A stretch of 64,000 nt of DNA from NCBI RefSeq assembly GCF_027604915.1, contig NZ_JAJAQC010000014.1:1-64000 (forward strand). The letters run 5' to 3'. Of the stretch, positions 8,151 to 16,361 are shown in pieces (positions within the stretch are counted from its first letter, which is position 1; the number at the start of each line of letters is the position of its first letter). Below the pieces are notes generated by a model. It was not told the DNA's origin and made no database searches. It was given only the letters and a program-made list of their open reading frames with translations. Source of the DNA: Streptomonospora mangrovi (GTDB taxonomy: Bacteria; Actinomycetota; Actinomycetes; Streptosporangiales; Streptosporangiaceae). The position numbers and the translations under genes were made by a program.

Positions 8151-8422
8151 GGACCATCCCCGCGCGTGCGGGGAGCACTCGAGGGCGGCGGGCGAGCGGA
8201 CACCGGTCACGGGACCATCCCCGCGCGTGCGGGGAGCACGAGCCTGTACCTAGGCACACGCGCACCTAGGCGGGACCATCCCCGCCCGTGCGGGGAGCAC
8301 CCGAGAGCGGCCTGCACCGTGCGCACCGACGCGGGACCATCCCCGCGCGTGCGGGGAGCACTGCTACACCGTCCGCTGCGGCTGCGGTGAGGAGGGACCA
8401 TCCCCGCGCGTGCGGGGAGCAC
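8151..8422 (-). CRISPR. CRISPR array 1, type I-E style, five repeats
   Basis: Five 28-nt repeats at 8151, 8212, 8273, 8334 and 8395, each followed at an exact 61-nt period, enclose four 33-nt spacers. The repeat is GGACCATCCCCGC...GGGGAGCAC as read on the plus strand; its reverse complement starts GTGCTCCCCGC, the usual actinobacterial I-E orientation, so transcription is leftward with the leader at the right. The repeat at 8273 has one G-to-C change in the stem. No cas gene is present, so the array depends on Cas proteins encoded elsewhere, if it is active. Confidence 0.95.
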
Positions 8423-8562
8423 CCTCGATGACCTGGGACGCTATCCGGCTTTTGCTCCGTTTCCAGTCACTCCTGTGAATCGGCTGGGCTGGAGGGCGAA
8501 GGTATGGGCGGCAGGCGTGCCGGGCGGGTTTCCGGGCGGTTGTGGTCCGTTCCCTCAGCCGG
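8423..8562 (-). promoter_or_regulatory. probable leader of CRISPR array 1
   Basis: A gene-free segment between the array and the MauE gene stop. Read on the minus strand, its last 15 nt (CCCAGGTCATCGAGG) match 12 of 15 with the 15 nt before array 2, and an A-run occurs about 35 nt upstream. That similarity and the repeat orientation mark it as the leader. Confidence 0.6.
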
Positions 8563-9501
8563 TCAGTCCTGCCCCGCCGGGGCAGTGGCCATCGCTCCGG
8601 CTGTGCGTCCGTCGCCTCCCGCGTCAGGGCGCTCGGACACGGCTTCCGGCCGCTCTTCCCGCTCTCCATCCCCTACCGTGCCGAACCTCGCCAGTACCGC
8701 TCCGGTCTCGCGGTCGGTCACGGCCGCGCGGACCGCCGGACGGCGGCCCTCTACCGGGATCGCGAAGACCACGTCGACGTCGCGGCCGTTGCGGCGGCCC
8801 GGGAACGCGGCCATGCTCCAGCAGCCCTGGCGCCAGACGTCGGTCGGCTCCTCCGCCGACACCAGGCTCACGTTCGTCCGCCACACGTCACTCGCGCGCA
8901 GCCGGGCCAGCGCCTTGCGGACGGGCATCTCCCGGACCTCGCACGGGGTGCCGTTGACCGCCCGCCGCCGCAGTTCCACCAGTTCCGGCGAGAGCGCGGC
9001 CAGCAGCGCGACCTCCACCACCAGCACCGCACCGTGGCCGAGCGTCGGCGCGGCCACCACCCCGGCGCCCGTCGCGGGGAGTCCCACCGTCGCCCCGGCG
9101 GCCACCGCGAGCAGGGCGCCGCGCGTGATGCTGCGCCAGTCGACAGGGGTCGTGCTCAGCGACCCGAAGCAGCCGCAGCCCATGTCAGGGGCCGTGCGGC
9201 GCAGCACCACCAGGGCCACCGCCGCCCCCGCGAACAGCGCGGCCGCCGCCCCGCGCGCCAGGTCGCCCGGCAGGCCGGGCAGCACCGTGACCGCCACCGC
9301 CAGTACGGCCTCGGCGGCGCCGTTGGCCAGGGTCGCCGGCCGGCGCCAGCGCGGCGGCAGCAGGACCGCCGGCCCCTGCCCGCGCCGCGAGCGGTCGGCG
9401 AACTTGGCCAGCGCGCCCAGCAGCAGCAACACCGCCAGCAGCGGCAACTGCACCTCGCGGACGGCCTCGAACGTGGCGGCCACCGTCGTCGTCGCGCTCA
9501 T
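8563..9501 (-). CDS. MauE/DoxX-like membrane protein with C-terminal extension
   Basis: A 312-residue protein. Residues 1 to ~175 hold four or five membrane helices, with the MauE-type pattern (LPLLAVLLLLGALAKFADR at the start, and the cysteine pair in MGCGCFGSL). MauE proteins are thought to support disulfide formation in periplasmic proteins. Residues ~180-312 are a soluble tail of unknown fold. The start is ATG 9501, with GAGAG about 9 nt upstream. It sits 35 bp downstream of the Cys-rich protein gene on the same strand, which makes a redox partner relationship attractive, though only inferred. Confidence 0.75.
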   Translation of the reverse strand: MSATTTVAATFEAVREVQLPLLAVLLLLGALAKFADRSRRGQGPAVLLPPRWRRPATLANGAAEAVLAVAVTVLPGLPGDLARGAAAALFAGAAVALVVLRRTAPDMGCGCFGSLSTTPVDWRSITRGALLAVAAGATVGLPATGAGVVAAPTLGHGAVLVVEVALLAALSPELVELRRRAVNGTPCEVREMPVRKALARLRASDVWRTNVSLVSAEEPTDVWRQGCWSMAAFPGRRNGRDVDVVFAIPVEGRRPAVRAAVTDRETGAVLARFGTVGDGEREERPEAVSERPDAGGDGRTAGAMATAPAGQD

Positions 9502-9536
9502 CGCATCGCTCTCTCGGACCTCGTCGCCGGTACCAC

Positions 9537-10625
9537 TCAGCCCACCACCATGGTCGCGTTGAAGCAGCCGGTCTCCGGGCGGCCGCCCAGCGCCAGGAAG
9601 CTCATGAGGGTGAGGTGGGCCAGGCGGCCCTGCGCGTCGGAGTCGCAGGCGGTGCAGCGGTCGCAGAAGTGCGCCGCCGCCGACCCGCAGGCCACCACCG
9701 GGAGGGCGGCGACGCCGCCGGTGCAGTCGTTGCGCAGGGTGAACGTCGTGCCGATCGACATCAGCGGCAGGTGCAGGCAGCTCTCGGCGCGGTCGCACCC
9801 GCCGTGGCCGCTCGCGGGGTCAAGCGCGGGGTAGGCGGCGCCGCGCAGGTCGCCGCGCGGATCGGGGCCGTTCGGGGGACCGGCGGCCGCCCGGCCCGCG
9901 CCGTCCACCGCCGCCGCACCGCGCCCGTCCCCGCCGTCGCCGACTTCGCCCCCGCCGCCGCCGACACCTCCGGCACCGCCCCCGCCAACGGCGGCGCCGT
10001 CGTGGGCGGGGTCGTACCAGGCGACCGTGCCCGACAGCCGCACGCCGCCGGCCCGCTCCTCCGCGCGGCGCCGCCGCGCGGGCGGGCGCGGCGGGGCGTC
10101 CCACACCGGATAGGGCGGCTGGGTGGTGACCGGCAGGGTGGCGTGGAAGGCGCTGTCCTCCCACACGCCCACCGCGTCGAAGAGGTAGCCGGGTTCGAGC
10201 ACGGGGTGGCGCACGCCCAGCCGCCCGGAGTAGCGGTAGGGGACCACGACCTCGCGGCGGGGCAGGGCGTGGCCGGCGTCGATCTCCAGGGTGTCGCCGG
10301 AACGGGCGGCGATGACGCCGGTGGCGCGGGCGATCCGGACCCACACCCGCTCGGCGACCCATCCGCCGGGGCGGCAGCGGACCACCACGTCGTCGCCCGC
10401 CCGCACGGCCGAGGCCCCGGTCTCGCGGCCGCACCAGAAGGTGGTGGCGGCCTCGAAGAGCAGGCGGACCTCGCCCGTGGCGGTGGCCAGGACCAGCAGG
10501 TGCGGGGTGGCGTCGAGGACGGTGCCGCGCACGATCGCGGCGGCCGGTTCGGCGGGGGCGGGGGCGGCGCGCTCGCCCAGGACGGCGGCGGCCAGCCGCC
10601 GCCGCTCGGCCGTCTGCTCCCGCAT
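9537..10625 (-). CDS. protein of unknown function with Cys-rich C-terminus
   Basis: A 362-residue protein I do not recognise. Residues ~20-190 are predicted beta-rich with few cysteines. A glycine-rich linker covers ~225-265. The last ~80 residues carry about nine cysteines, including VVACG, HFCDRCTACD and ETGCFN. No signal peptide is visible. ATG at 10625 has GGAGG 4 nt upstream. The next gene encodes a MauE-like disulfide-associated membrane protein, so its cysteines may be oxidised or may bind a cofactor. Confidence 0.7.
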   Translation of the reverse strand: MREQTAERRRLAAAVLGERAAPAPAEPAAAIVRGTVLDATPHLLVLATATGEVRLLFEAATTFWCGRETGASAVRAGDDVVVRCRPGGWVAERVWVRIARATGVIAARSGDTLEIDAGHALPRREVVVPYRYSGRLGVRHPVLEPGYLFDAVGVWEDSAFHATLPVTTQPPYPVWDAPPRPPARRRRAEERAGGVRLSGTVAWYDPAHDGAAVGGGGAGGVGGGGGEVGDGGDGRGAAAVDGAGRAAAGPPNGPDPRGDLRGAAYPALDPASGHGGCDRAESCLHLPLMSIGTTFTLRNDCTGGVAALPVVACGSAAAHFCDRCTACDSDAQGRLAHLTLMSFLALGGRPETGCFNATMVVG

Positions 10626-10935
10626 CCGCCCTCCCGGTGGGTGGTCCGGTACGTCCGGTGGTCTCGGTGCCGCCGTGCGGCGCCGTGTCCTCCATTGTCG
10701 CCGCCGTGACCTGCCGGGCGGCACCCCACGCCGCGCGGCGGGCGCGCGTTACGCGGGTGTTTCGCGGCGGTGTCCTGGAGCAGTGCCATCCCACCGCAAA
10801 TGATGACATTCTGTTATCGGTAAAAAACATTCCGTGAACGGCATTGATCGGCGCGCGAACCCGACGCACTCTCGTCACTACGTTGGGTGATTACAAAACG
10901 GACCGAAACGGCCCCGCTCCGCGAAGGGAACGGTC
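10626..10935. other. intergenic region with an AT-rich island
   Basis: Divergent spacer between the Cys-rich protein gene and the small exported peptide. Bases ~10795-10915 are much richer in A and T than the surroundings (stretches such as GGTAAAAAACATTCC and GATTACAAAACGG). Promoters for both sides are probably here, but no pair of boxes was convincing. Confidence 0.5.
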
Positions 10936-11182
10936 ATGGACACCACCACCGCGAACACCACCACTTCCGCCGCCGCCGCCACCGTCGTCACGGCCACCAC
11001 CGCCATCGCCGTCCCCGCGCGCCGCCGCGCTCGCGCTCGCCGTCCCGGCCATCGTGCTGAGCCTGTCCGCACCGGCGAGCGCCGCCGAGCTGGCGCCCAT
11101 CGCCCAGGCGCTCGACGGTGTCGTGGCCGCCACGACCGAGCAGGCGGCGCTGAGCGCGACCCTGGCGAGCCTGGGGCTGTGA
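10936..11182 (+). pseudogene. small exported peptide gene with a +1 frameshift
   Basis: ATG 10936 has AAGGGA 6 nt upstream and opens a Thr/Ala-rich start. Near 11020-11035, in a GCCGCC/CGCTCG repeat tract, the coding sense moves one frame: the second frame encodes ALALAVPAIVLSLSAPASA followed by a short acidic/hydrophobic tail ending SLGL at 11182. Joining the two gives about 81 residues with a signal-peptide-like core and an ASA-A cleavage site. The join needs one base skipped, so this is a real frameshift, a sequencing error in a GC tract, or much less likely a programmed shift. Function is unknown. Confidence 0.55.
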
Positions 11183-11507
11183 CCCCGACGCGGGCCGCTG
11201 GGCGCTGGGCGCGCCGGGCGGGCGCCCCGGCATCGCGGGGCGCCCGCCGCGCGCGTTCGGGCGGCGGGCCACCCGGCGGGGGGTGTCGGAACGGTCCGGC
11301 GAAACGCCCGGCCGGGGGTACGGCATCGGGTTCCGGATACCCGCTTCCCGGGGGTGTTGGACGTCCGGTTTGTGTAGAGATGATCGTGTCCAGAAGTCGC
11401 GATTACCCCCTGCGTGCCAGAGTGAAAGGCATGAGGGCGATGTGATCGGGGGTGCCCTCCGGGGCCGCGCCCGCCCGGGGGCGCCCACGAGCCGGGTCGG
11501 TGATCGC

Positions 11508-12026
11508 GTGACGGGAACAGTACGCAAGTCCAGGTACGACGAGTTCTCCGCCTATGTCAGCAACCGGGGGCCGGCACTCCTGCGGATGGCGCGCTCGCTG
11601 GCCAACAACACCTCCGACGCCGAAGACCTCCTCCAGGCCGCCCTGATCAAGACCTTTTTCGCGTGGGACCGGATCGCCAGCCCCAGTGCCCGCGACGGCT
11701 ACGTGCGCCGCGCCATGGTCAACACCCAGATCTCGGAGTGGCGCCGCCAGCGCCTCGCGGTCTACCCCACCGACCAGATCCCCGACCAGCGCATCGACGA
11801 CCCGTCGTGGAAGACCGACCTCGCCGACACCGTGCACCGCGCGATCGTCCGGCTGCCCGAGCGCCAGCGCACGGTCGTGGTGCTGCGCTACTACGAGGAC
11901 CTGACCGAGGCCCAGATCGCCCGCCGCCTGGGGGTCACGGTCGGCACGGTCAAGAGCACGATCTCCCGCGCCGCCGCCAAACTTCGCGAAGACGCCGACC
12001 TCGCCATCAACCGGGCGACGACCTGA
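11508..12026 (+). CDS. SigE-family ECF-type RNA polymerase sigma factor
   Basis: A 172-residue sigma factor. Region 2 covers residues ~12-75 (ALLRMARSLANNTSDAEDLL, IKTFFAWDRI) and region 4 ~110-165 (LPERQRTVVVLRYYEDLT, VGTVKSTISRAAAKL). Length and the YDEFSAYV start match the short actinobacterial SigE/SigM-like family. GTG 11508 is chosen because the conserved domain begins 11 residues later; GTG 11442 in the same frame is an alternative. There is no anti-sigma gene beside it. The target promoters are unknown. Confidence 0.85.
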   Translation: MTGTVRKSRYDEFSAYVSNRGPALLRMARSLANNTSDAEDLLQAALIKTFFAWDRIASPSARDGYVRRAMVNTQISEWRRQRLAVYPTDQIPDQRIDDPSWKTDLADTVHRAIVRLPERQRTVVVLRYYEDLTEAQIARRLGVTVGTVKSTISRAAAKLREDADLAINRATT

Positions 12027-12048
12027 GCGCCTTCCGGGGACATTCGTT

Positions 12049-12078
12049 TTGCGCCGGACACCTCGGCATCGGTACCCT
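12049..12078 (+). promoter_or_regulatory. predicted promoter of tRNA-Ser
   Basis: TTGCGC at 12049-12054 and TACCCT at 12073-12078 with an 18-nt spacer. They end 11 nt before the mature tRNA. Confidence 0.5.
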
Positions 12079-12089
12079 TAACGCAGCCA

Positions 12090-12178
12090 GGAGGATTCGC
12101 CTAGTCCGGTCTATGGCGCCGCACTGCTAATGCGGTTAGGGAGCAATCCCTTCCGGGGTTCAAATCCCCGATCCTCCG
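12090..12178 (+). tRNA. tRNA-Ser (anticodon GCT)
   Basis: A class II tRNA of 89 nt. The acceptor stem GGAGGAT pairs with ATCCTCC, followed by discriminator G at 12178. The anticodon loop CTGCTAA places anticodon GCT at 12126-12128, reading AGC/AGU serine codons. A long variable arm and the T loop TTCAAAT are present. The 3' end is followed by CA, not a full encoded CCA. Confidence 0.95.
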
Positions 12179-12186
12179 CAGGTCAG

Positions 12187-12217
12187 AAGGGGTCCGTCGC
12201 ACAGCGGCGGACCCCTT
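12187..12217 (+). terminator. hairpin after tRNA-Ser
   Basis: Perfect 10-bp stem AAGGGGTCCG and its complement around an 11-nt loop, 9 nt past the tRNA. Only a short T run follows. Confidence 0.7.
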
Positions 12218-12246
12218 CGCCGTGTCCGGCGCCCGCCCCTCGGGGG

Positions 12247-13005
12247 TCAGGTGGCGGCGGGCACGCGGGCGCCTATGGCGTGGGCGGCGCGGCGGGTGTC
12301 GGCGGGCAGGGGGGTGGCGGTGACGTCCCGCAGGGACGAGGTGGCTCCGCTGAGGCCCAGCGAGCCCAGCGGGCGGCCGGCGGTGTCGGTGATCAGGGCG
12401 GCCACGGCGGTGGTGCCGATCTGGCGTTCGTCGACCGACACCGCGTAGCCGTTCTCCCGTACGCGCCGCAGGTCGGCGCGGACGGCCTCGGTGTCGAGGA
12501 GGGTGCCGTCGGCCAGCGCGACCGGTGCCAGGCGGGCCGCGACCGCGTCCGGGTCCTCGTCGGCCACGAAGACCTTGCCCGCGGCACCGGGGTAAAGCGG
12601 CAGCCGCTCGCCGATGGGCAGCGAGTAGTGGGGGCGCCGCCCGCCCTCCACGCGGTCGATCAGCACCCGGGTGTCCTGCACCCGCACGTACAGCGAGGCG
12701 GTCAGTCCGGTGGTGGTGGCGACCTCCTCCAGGACGGGGCGGGCCACCAGGCGCAGCGGGCTGGTGGTGGCGAACGCGTGGGCGGTGGACAGGGCCGCGG
12801 GGCCCGCGGTGTAGCCGTTGGCGTGGCGGCTGGCGTAGCCGTGCTCGGTGAGGACGCCGACCAGGCGCTGGGTGGTGGCCACGTGCAGGCCGGCGCGCTG
12901 GGCGAGGTCGGTCAGCCGCAGCGGCTGCTGGGCGAGTTCGAGGACCTTGAGCACGTCGAGGGCGCGGTGGACGGAGCGCATCGGGCTGTTGCCGGTCGTG
13001 GTCAC
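12247..13005 (-). CDS. IclR-family transcriptional regulator
   Basis: A 252-residue IclR protein. A winged helix spans residues ~8-70 (RALDVLKVLELAQQPLRLTDLA, HVATTQRLVGVL). The GAF-like effector domain follows (DRVEGGRRPHYSLPIGERLPLY, GAAGKVF). GTG 13005 has GGAGG 4 nt upstream. It is divergent from the dehydrogenase-RraA fusion and transporter genes, and probably controls them through the inverted elements at 13037-13141. The effector is likely a small carboxylic acid, by analogy with the family. Confidence 0.92.
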   Translation of the reverse strand: MTTTGNSPMRSVHRALDVLKVLELAQQPLRLTDLAQRAGLHVATTQRLVGVLTEHGYASRHANGYTAGPAALSTAHAFATTSPLRLVARPVLEEVATTTGLTASLYVRVQDTRVLIDRVEGGRRPHYSLPIGERLPLYPGAAGKVFVADEDPDAVAARLAPVALADGTLLDTEAVRADLRRVRENGYAVSVDERQIGTTAVAALITDTAGRPLGSLGLSGATSSLRDVTATPLPADTRRAAHAIGARVPAAT

Positions 13006-13036
13006 GCGGCCTCCAAGGTGGGCATACCCCGAAATC

Positions 13037-13141
13037 TATCACTGTATGAGAAGTTTCCTCATTTCTTCCCACTCCTCTTGACCGATATTCACACTGTGAT
13101 GAACACTCTCATTAAATGCATGTTTCTATCATAGAGTGATA
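13037..13141. promoter_or_regulatory. IclR/fusion-gene divergent region with paired operator-like sites
   Basis: TATCACTGTATGA (13037-13049) and TCATAGAGTGATA (13129-13141) are inverted copies matching at 12 of 13 positions, one near each gene start. The intervening DNA is AT-rich compared with the coding DNA around it, and includes the small palindrome CACACTGTG. This is the expected layout for an IclR regulator acting on both promoters. Confidence 0.55.
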
Positions 13142-13153
13142 ATCGGGGGGCTG

Positions 13154-14515
13154 ATGAGGATCGCAGTACTGGGACTGGGCGAAGCCGGCACGATCTACGC
13201 GGCGGGATTCGCCGCGGCCGGTGCCGCCGTCGCCGGGTTCGACCCGGCGCAGGCGCCCACGCCTGAGGGCGTCGACCGGGTCGCGAGCGCCGCCGAGGCC
13301 GTGCGGGGCGCGGACCTGGTGATCAGCCTGGTCACCGCCGCCCACGCGGTCAACGCGGCGGCCGAGGCCGCCCCCCACCTGGGGCCCGCAACCCTCTACG
13401 CCGACCTCAACGCGGCGTCGCCGCGCCTCAAGCAGGAGGTCGCCGCGGCCCTGGGCGAGGCCGCCGCCCGCTACGCCGACGTCGCCGTCATCGGCTCGGT
13501 GCCCAAGTTCGGCCCCCGCACCGCGCTCGTGGTCTCCGGCGCCGCCGCCGACGAGGTGGCCGAGCGGTTCCGCGCGCTGGGCGCGCCCGTGGACGCGATC
13601 GGCGGCGCCCCCGGCGACGCCTCGCGCCGCAAGATCCTGCGGACCGTGTTCATGAAGGGACTCGGCGCGGTGATCACCGAGGCCGTGGACGCGGGCGCCG
13701 CGGCCGGCGAGACGGAGTGGGTGCGCGCGCAGATCGCCGCCGAACTCGCCGGTGGCGAGCAGGCGCTGGACCGCCTCGACCGGGGGACGCGCAAGCACGC
13801 GCTGCGCCGCGCCCACGAGTCCGAGGCCGCCGCCGACCTCCTCGCCTCGCTCGGTGTCGCGCCCCTGGTCACCACGGGAACCGCCGACCGGCACCGCGCC
13901 TTCACCCGCGCCGCCCCCCGCGACCTGACCGCGCTGCTCGACTCCTACGCCCAGGTGCCCACGGCCGCCATCGGCGACGCCCGCGAACGCCTCGGCGTCG
14001 TCCACCCCCGCGTGCGCGCGATGTGGCCCGGGGCCCGCGTCGCCGGCCGCGCCCTGACCGTCCTGTGCCGCCCCGGCGACAACAAGGGCATCCACCAGGC
14101 CCTCGCCGCCGCCGGACCCGGCGACGTGATCGTGGTCGACGGCGGCGGCGACGCCTCACGCGCCCTCATCGGCGAGTTGATCGCGCACCGCGCCCTCAAC
14201 CGGGGCGTGCGCGGCATGGTGATCGACGGCGCCGTGCGCGACGTGGGCGCTCTGCGGGAGGCGGGCTTCCCGGTGTGGGCCGTGGGATCGTCACCGGCGG
14301 GCCCCTACAAGTCCGGCCCCTGCCGCGTCGGCGCCGACGTCTCGGTCGGCGGCGTGGTGGTGCACCGCGGCGACATCGTGGTCGCCGACTCCGACGGCGT
14401 CGTCGTCGTGCCCGCAGCCGAGGCCGAACGCTCCCTCGCCGGCGCGCGGGCCGTCCTCGACGACGAGGCCGCCCGCTACCAGGCCATCCTCGCCGAACGC
14501 GCCGACCGGCCCTGA
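13154..14515 (+). CDS. fusion of NAD(P)-binding dehydrogenase (DUF1932) and RraA-like aldolase
   Basis: A 453-residue two-domain protein. Residues 1 to ~245 form a 6-phosphogluconate/3-hydroxyisobutyrate dehydrogenase-like enzyme: the Rossmann motif VLGLGEAGTIYAAGFAAAG, then a C-terminal part with KILRTVFMKGLGAV as in DUF1932 proteins. Residues ~255-453 form an RraA/4-hydroxy-4-methyl-2-oxoglutarate aldolase-like domain, with the metal/substrate motif MVIDGAVRD. ATG 13154 has a G-rich site 4 nt upstream; GTG 13136 overlaps the operator-like site. The fusion suggests successive oxidation and C-C cleavage or decarboxylation of one hydroxy-acid, which is inference. Confidence 0.85.
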   Translation: MRIAVLGLGEAGTIYAAGFAAAGAAVAGFDPAQAPTPEGVDRVASAAEAVRGADLVISLVTAAHAVNAAAEAAPHLGPATLYADLNAASPRLKQEVAAALGEAAARYADVAVIGSVPKFGPRTALVVSGAAADEVAERFRALGAPVDAIGGAPGDASRRKILRTVFMKGLGAVITEAVDAGAAAGETEWVRAQIAAELAGGEQALDRLDRGTRKHALRRAHESEAAADLLASLGVAPLVTTGTADRHRAFTRAAPRDLTALLDSYAQVPTAAIGDARERLGVVHPRVRAMWPGARVAGRALTVLCRPGDNKGIHQALAAAGPGDVIVVDGGGDASRALIGELIAHRALNRGVRGMVIDGAVRDVGALREAGFPVWAVGSSPAGPYKSGPCRVGADVSVGGVVVHRGDIVVADSDGVVVVPAAEAERSLAGARAVLDDEAARYQAILAERADRP

Positions 14516-14588
14516 CACCGCCGCGCGCGGGCCGTCCGCGCCCCCACCCCCCGCTCACCCCGCCCACCCGCTGAACAGGGGAATCCCC

Positions 14589-15932
14589 ATGCCGACCGGG
14601 CTTGTCGCACTCGGCGCCTTCATCGCCGTCATCATCGTCTGGAACGTCGCCTTCAAGAGGAACATGGGCGAGGCCATGCTCCTCGGCCTCCTCGCCACCG
14701 CGGCGTTCGCCGGCGCCGACGCCCCCGGGGCGCTGCTCGCCGGGCTGCGCGGCGCGCTGGACGAGGAGGTGCTCTACGCCGCCCTGGCGTTCGTGTTCAT
14801 GGCCTACGTGGTCGACCGCACGGGCCTCATCCACCGCCTCCTGGCGATCCTGAACTCGCTGGTGGGCCGGGTGCGGGGCGGTCCCGCGCTCGTCGACACC
14901 GCGGGCTCGGCCGTGATGGGCGCGCTCTCGGGCTCCAACTCCGGCAACACCGCCGCGACCGGCGCCTTCACCGGCCCCTGGATGGTGCGCACCGGCTGGA
15001 GCCCCGAGCGCAGCGCGACCGTCCTGGCCGGCAACGGCGGCCTGGGTGCGGCGCTGCCGCCCAGCGCCTCCATGGTGATCATGATCGGGTTCGCCGGCTC
15101 CATGGTCACCACAGGCGAGGTCTACCTGGCCCTCCTGTGCGCGGGGCTCTACCAGGTGACCTGGCGGGTGCTCCTCGTCTGCTACTTCGTCCGCCGCGAC
15201 CGGATCCCCCGCGTGGCCGACGAGGAGCTGCGGCCCCTGGGCCAGGTGCTGCGCGAGGGCCGGTTCGCCCTGCTCATCGTGCTGGGCGCGCTCGTCCCCA
15301 TCGCCGTCACCGTCGGCCCCCTCGCGGAGTTCCTGGCCGCGGCGGACCGGCTGGGCGGCTCGGTCGAGGACATCTCCATCCTGACCTGGATCCCGGTGCT
15401 GGTCACAGCCCTGGCCCTCCTGGTGGGCCGCCGTGAACTCCCTCGGGGCGCCCGTGCGTGGGGCACCTGGATCACCGCCGCCATGCCCCGCTTCACCAGC
15501 ATCGGAGCGCTGCTGTTCTTCGCGGTGGCCGCCAGCGAGGTCCTCAGCGGACTGGGGCTCGCCGAGGACATCGACGCCCTGCTCGCCGGCTTCCACCTCA
15601 ACCAGTACGTGGTGGCGGTGCTCGTCGGCGTCCTGATCGCCGTGGTCGCCGGGCCGCTGTCCTCGACCGCCACGCTCACCGCTGTGGGCCAGGTGTCCCT
15701 GCTCACCCTGGTGTCGGTGGGTGTGGACCCTGTCCTGGCCGTCACCGCGATCCTCGTCTTCGCCTCGACCGAGGGCGCCTCACCGCCGGCGTCGGGGTCG
15801 ATCTTCGTCGCGGCCGGCCTCACCGGCGCCCGCCCGGAGAGGACGTTCCTGCCGCTGATCGTCTACTACATGCTCCCGATCATGCTCATCGGCTGCCTGG
15901 TGGCGTGGGGCGTCCTGCCCGTCCTCACCTGA
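14589..15932 (+). CDS. TRAP-type large permease (DctM-like)
   Basis: A 447-residue protein with about 11-12 hydrophobic helices and TRAP large-permease features (GSAVMGALSGSNSGNTAATG, NGGLGAALPPSASMVIMIG). ATG 14589 has GGGGA 6 nt upstream. It follows the fusion enzyme by 73 bp and precedes a two-helix protein by 21 bp. No DctP binding protein is nearby, so either the receptor is elsewhere or this branch works without one. The likely substrate is the acid handled by the fusion enzyme. Confidence 0.82.
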   Translation: MPTGLVALGAFIAVIIVWNVAFKRNMGEAMLLGLLATAAFAGADAPGALLAGLRGALDEEVLYAALAFVFMAYVVDRTGLIHRLLAILNSLVGRVRGGPALVDTAGSAVMGALSGSNSGNTAATGAFTGPWMVRTGWSPERSATVLAGNGGLGAALPPSASMVIMIGFAGSMVTTGEVYLALLCAGLYQVTWRVLLVCYFVRRDRIPRVADEELRPLGQVLREGRFALLIVLGALVPIAVTVGPLAEFLAAADRLGGSVEDISILTWIPVLVTALALLVGRRELPRGARAWGTWITAAMPRFTSIGALLFFAVAASEVLSGLGLAEDIDALLAGFHLNQYVVAVLVGVLIAVVAGPLSSTATLTAVGQVSLLTLVSVGVDPVLAVTAILVFASTEGASPPASGSIFVAAGLTGARPERTFLPLIVYYMLPIMLIGCLVAWGVLPVLT

Positions 15933-15953
15933 CAGCCGCGAAAGGACTCCGCC

Positions 15954-16208
15954 ATGACCGCTCCGCTCCGCGACCGCGCCCAGACCGCCTGCCGAGCCGC
16001 GTTCACCGCCACCCTGCTGGTGTTCCTGGCCCTGGCCACCGCCCTGGTGGCCACCCAGGCCGCCGGTGTGCTCCTCCTGCGCCCCGACTGGGTGACGGCC
16101 GCATCCGACGCCCTCCTCGTCCCCAGCATCACCGCCGCCGTCGCCTTCGGCCTGGTCGGCTTCGTCAGCGGCTACGTCATGCCCAAATCCGACGGCCCCG
16201 CCGACTGA
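15954..16208 (+). CDS. small two-helix membrane protein, transporter partner
   Basis: An 84-residue protein with two membrane helices (residues ~15-42 and ~55-75). AAAGGA lies about 8 nt upstream of ATG 15954, and the gene starts 21 bp after the permease stop. It is about half the length of a normal DctQ small subunit and I see no DctQ motif. Position suggests an accessory subunit of the permease. Confidence 0.65.
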   Translation: MTAPLRDRAQTACRAAFTATLLVFLALATALVATQAAGVLLLRPDWVTAASDALLVPSITAAVAFGLVGFVSGYVMPKSDGPAD

Positions 16209-16361
16209 GGCGCCCGGGCGGCGCCCGTCCGGGGCCGTCCGGTTGTGGGGAGTACGCCTCTTCTCAGACGAGCGGGGGAGACGGAATCCACCTTGGGGGC
16301 CATGGGCGGGCGCGGGGATCGCGAATACGCTGTGGGCGACGACGACTAGGGGAGCGAGCGT

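Noticed and set aside
8563-9501. Cas-related membrane gene next to the CRISPR array
   Set aside because: The protein fits MauE/DoxX-type redox membrane proteins and has no link to Cas families; adjacency is probably chance.
8563-11182. RiPP biosynthetic cluster built on the small peptide
   Set aside because: The peptide lacks Cys or a Ser/Thr/Cys core typical of common RiPPs, and no modification enzyme is recognisable; left as an unknown exported peptide.
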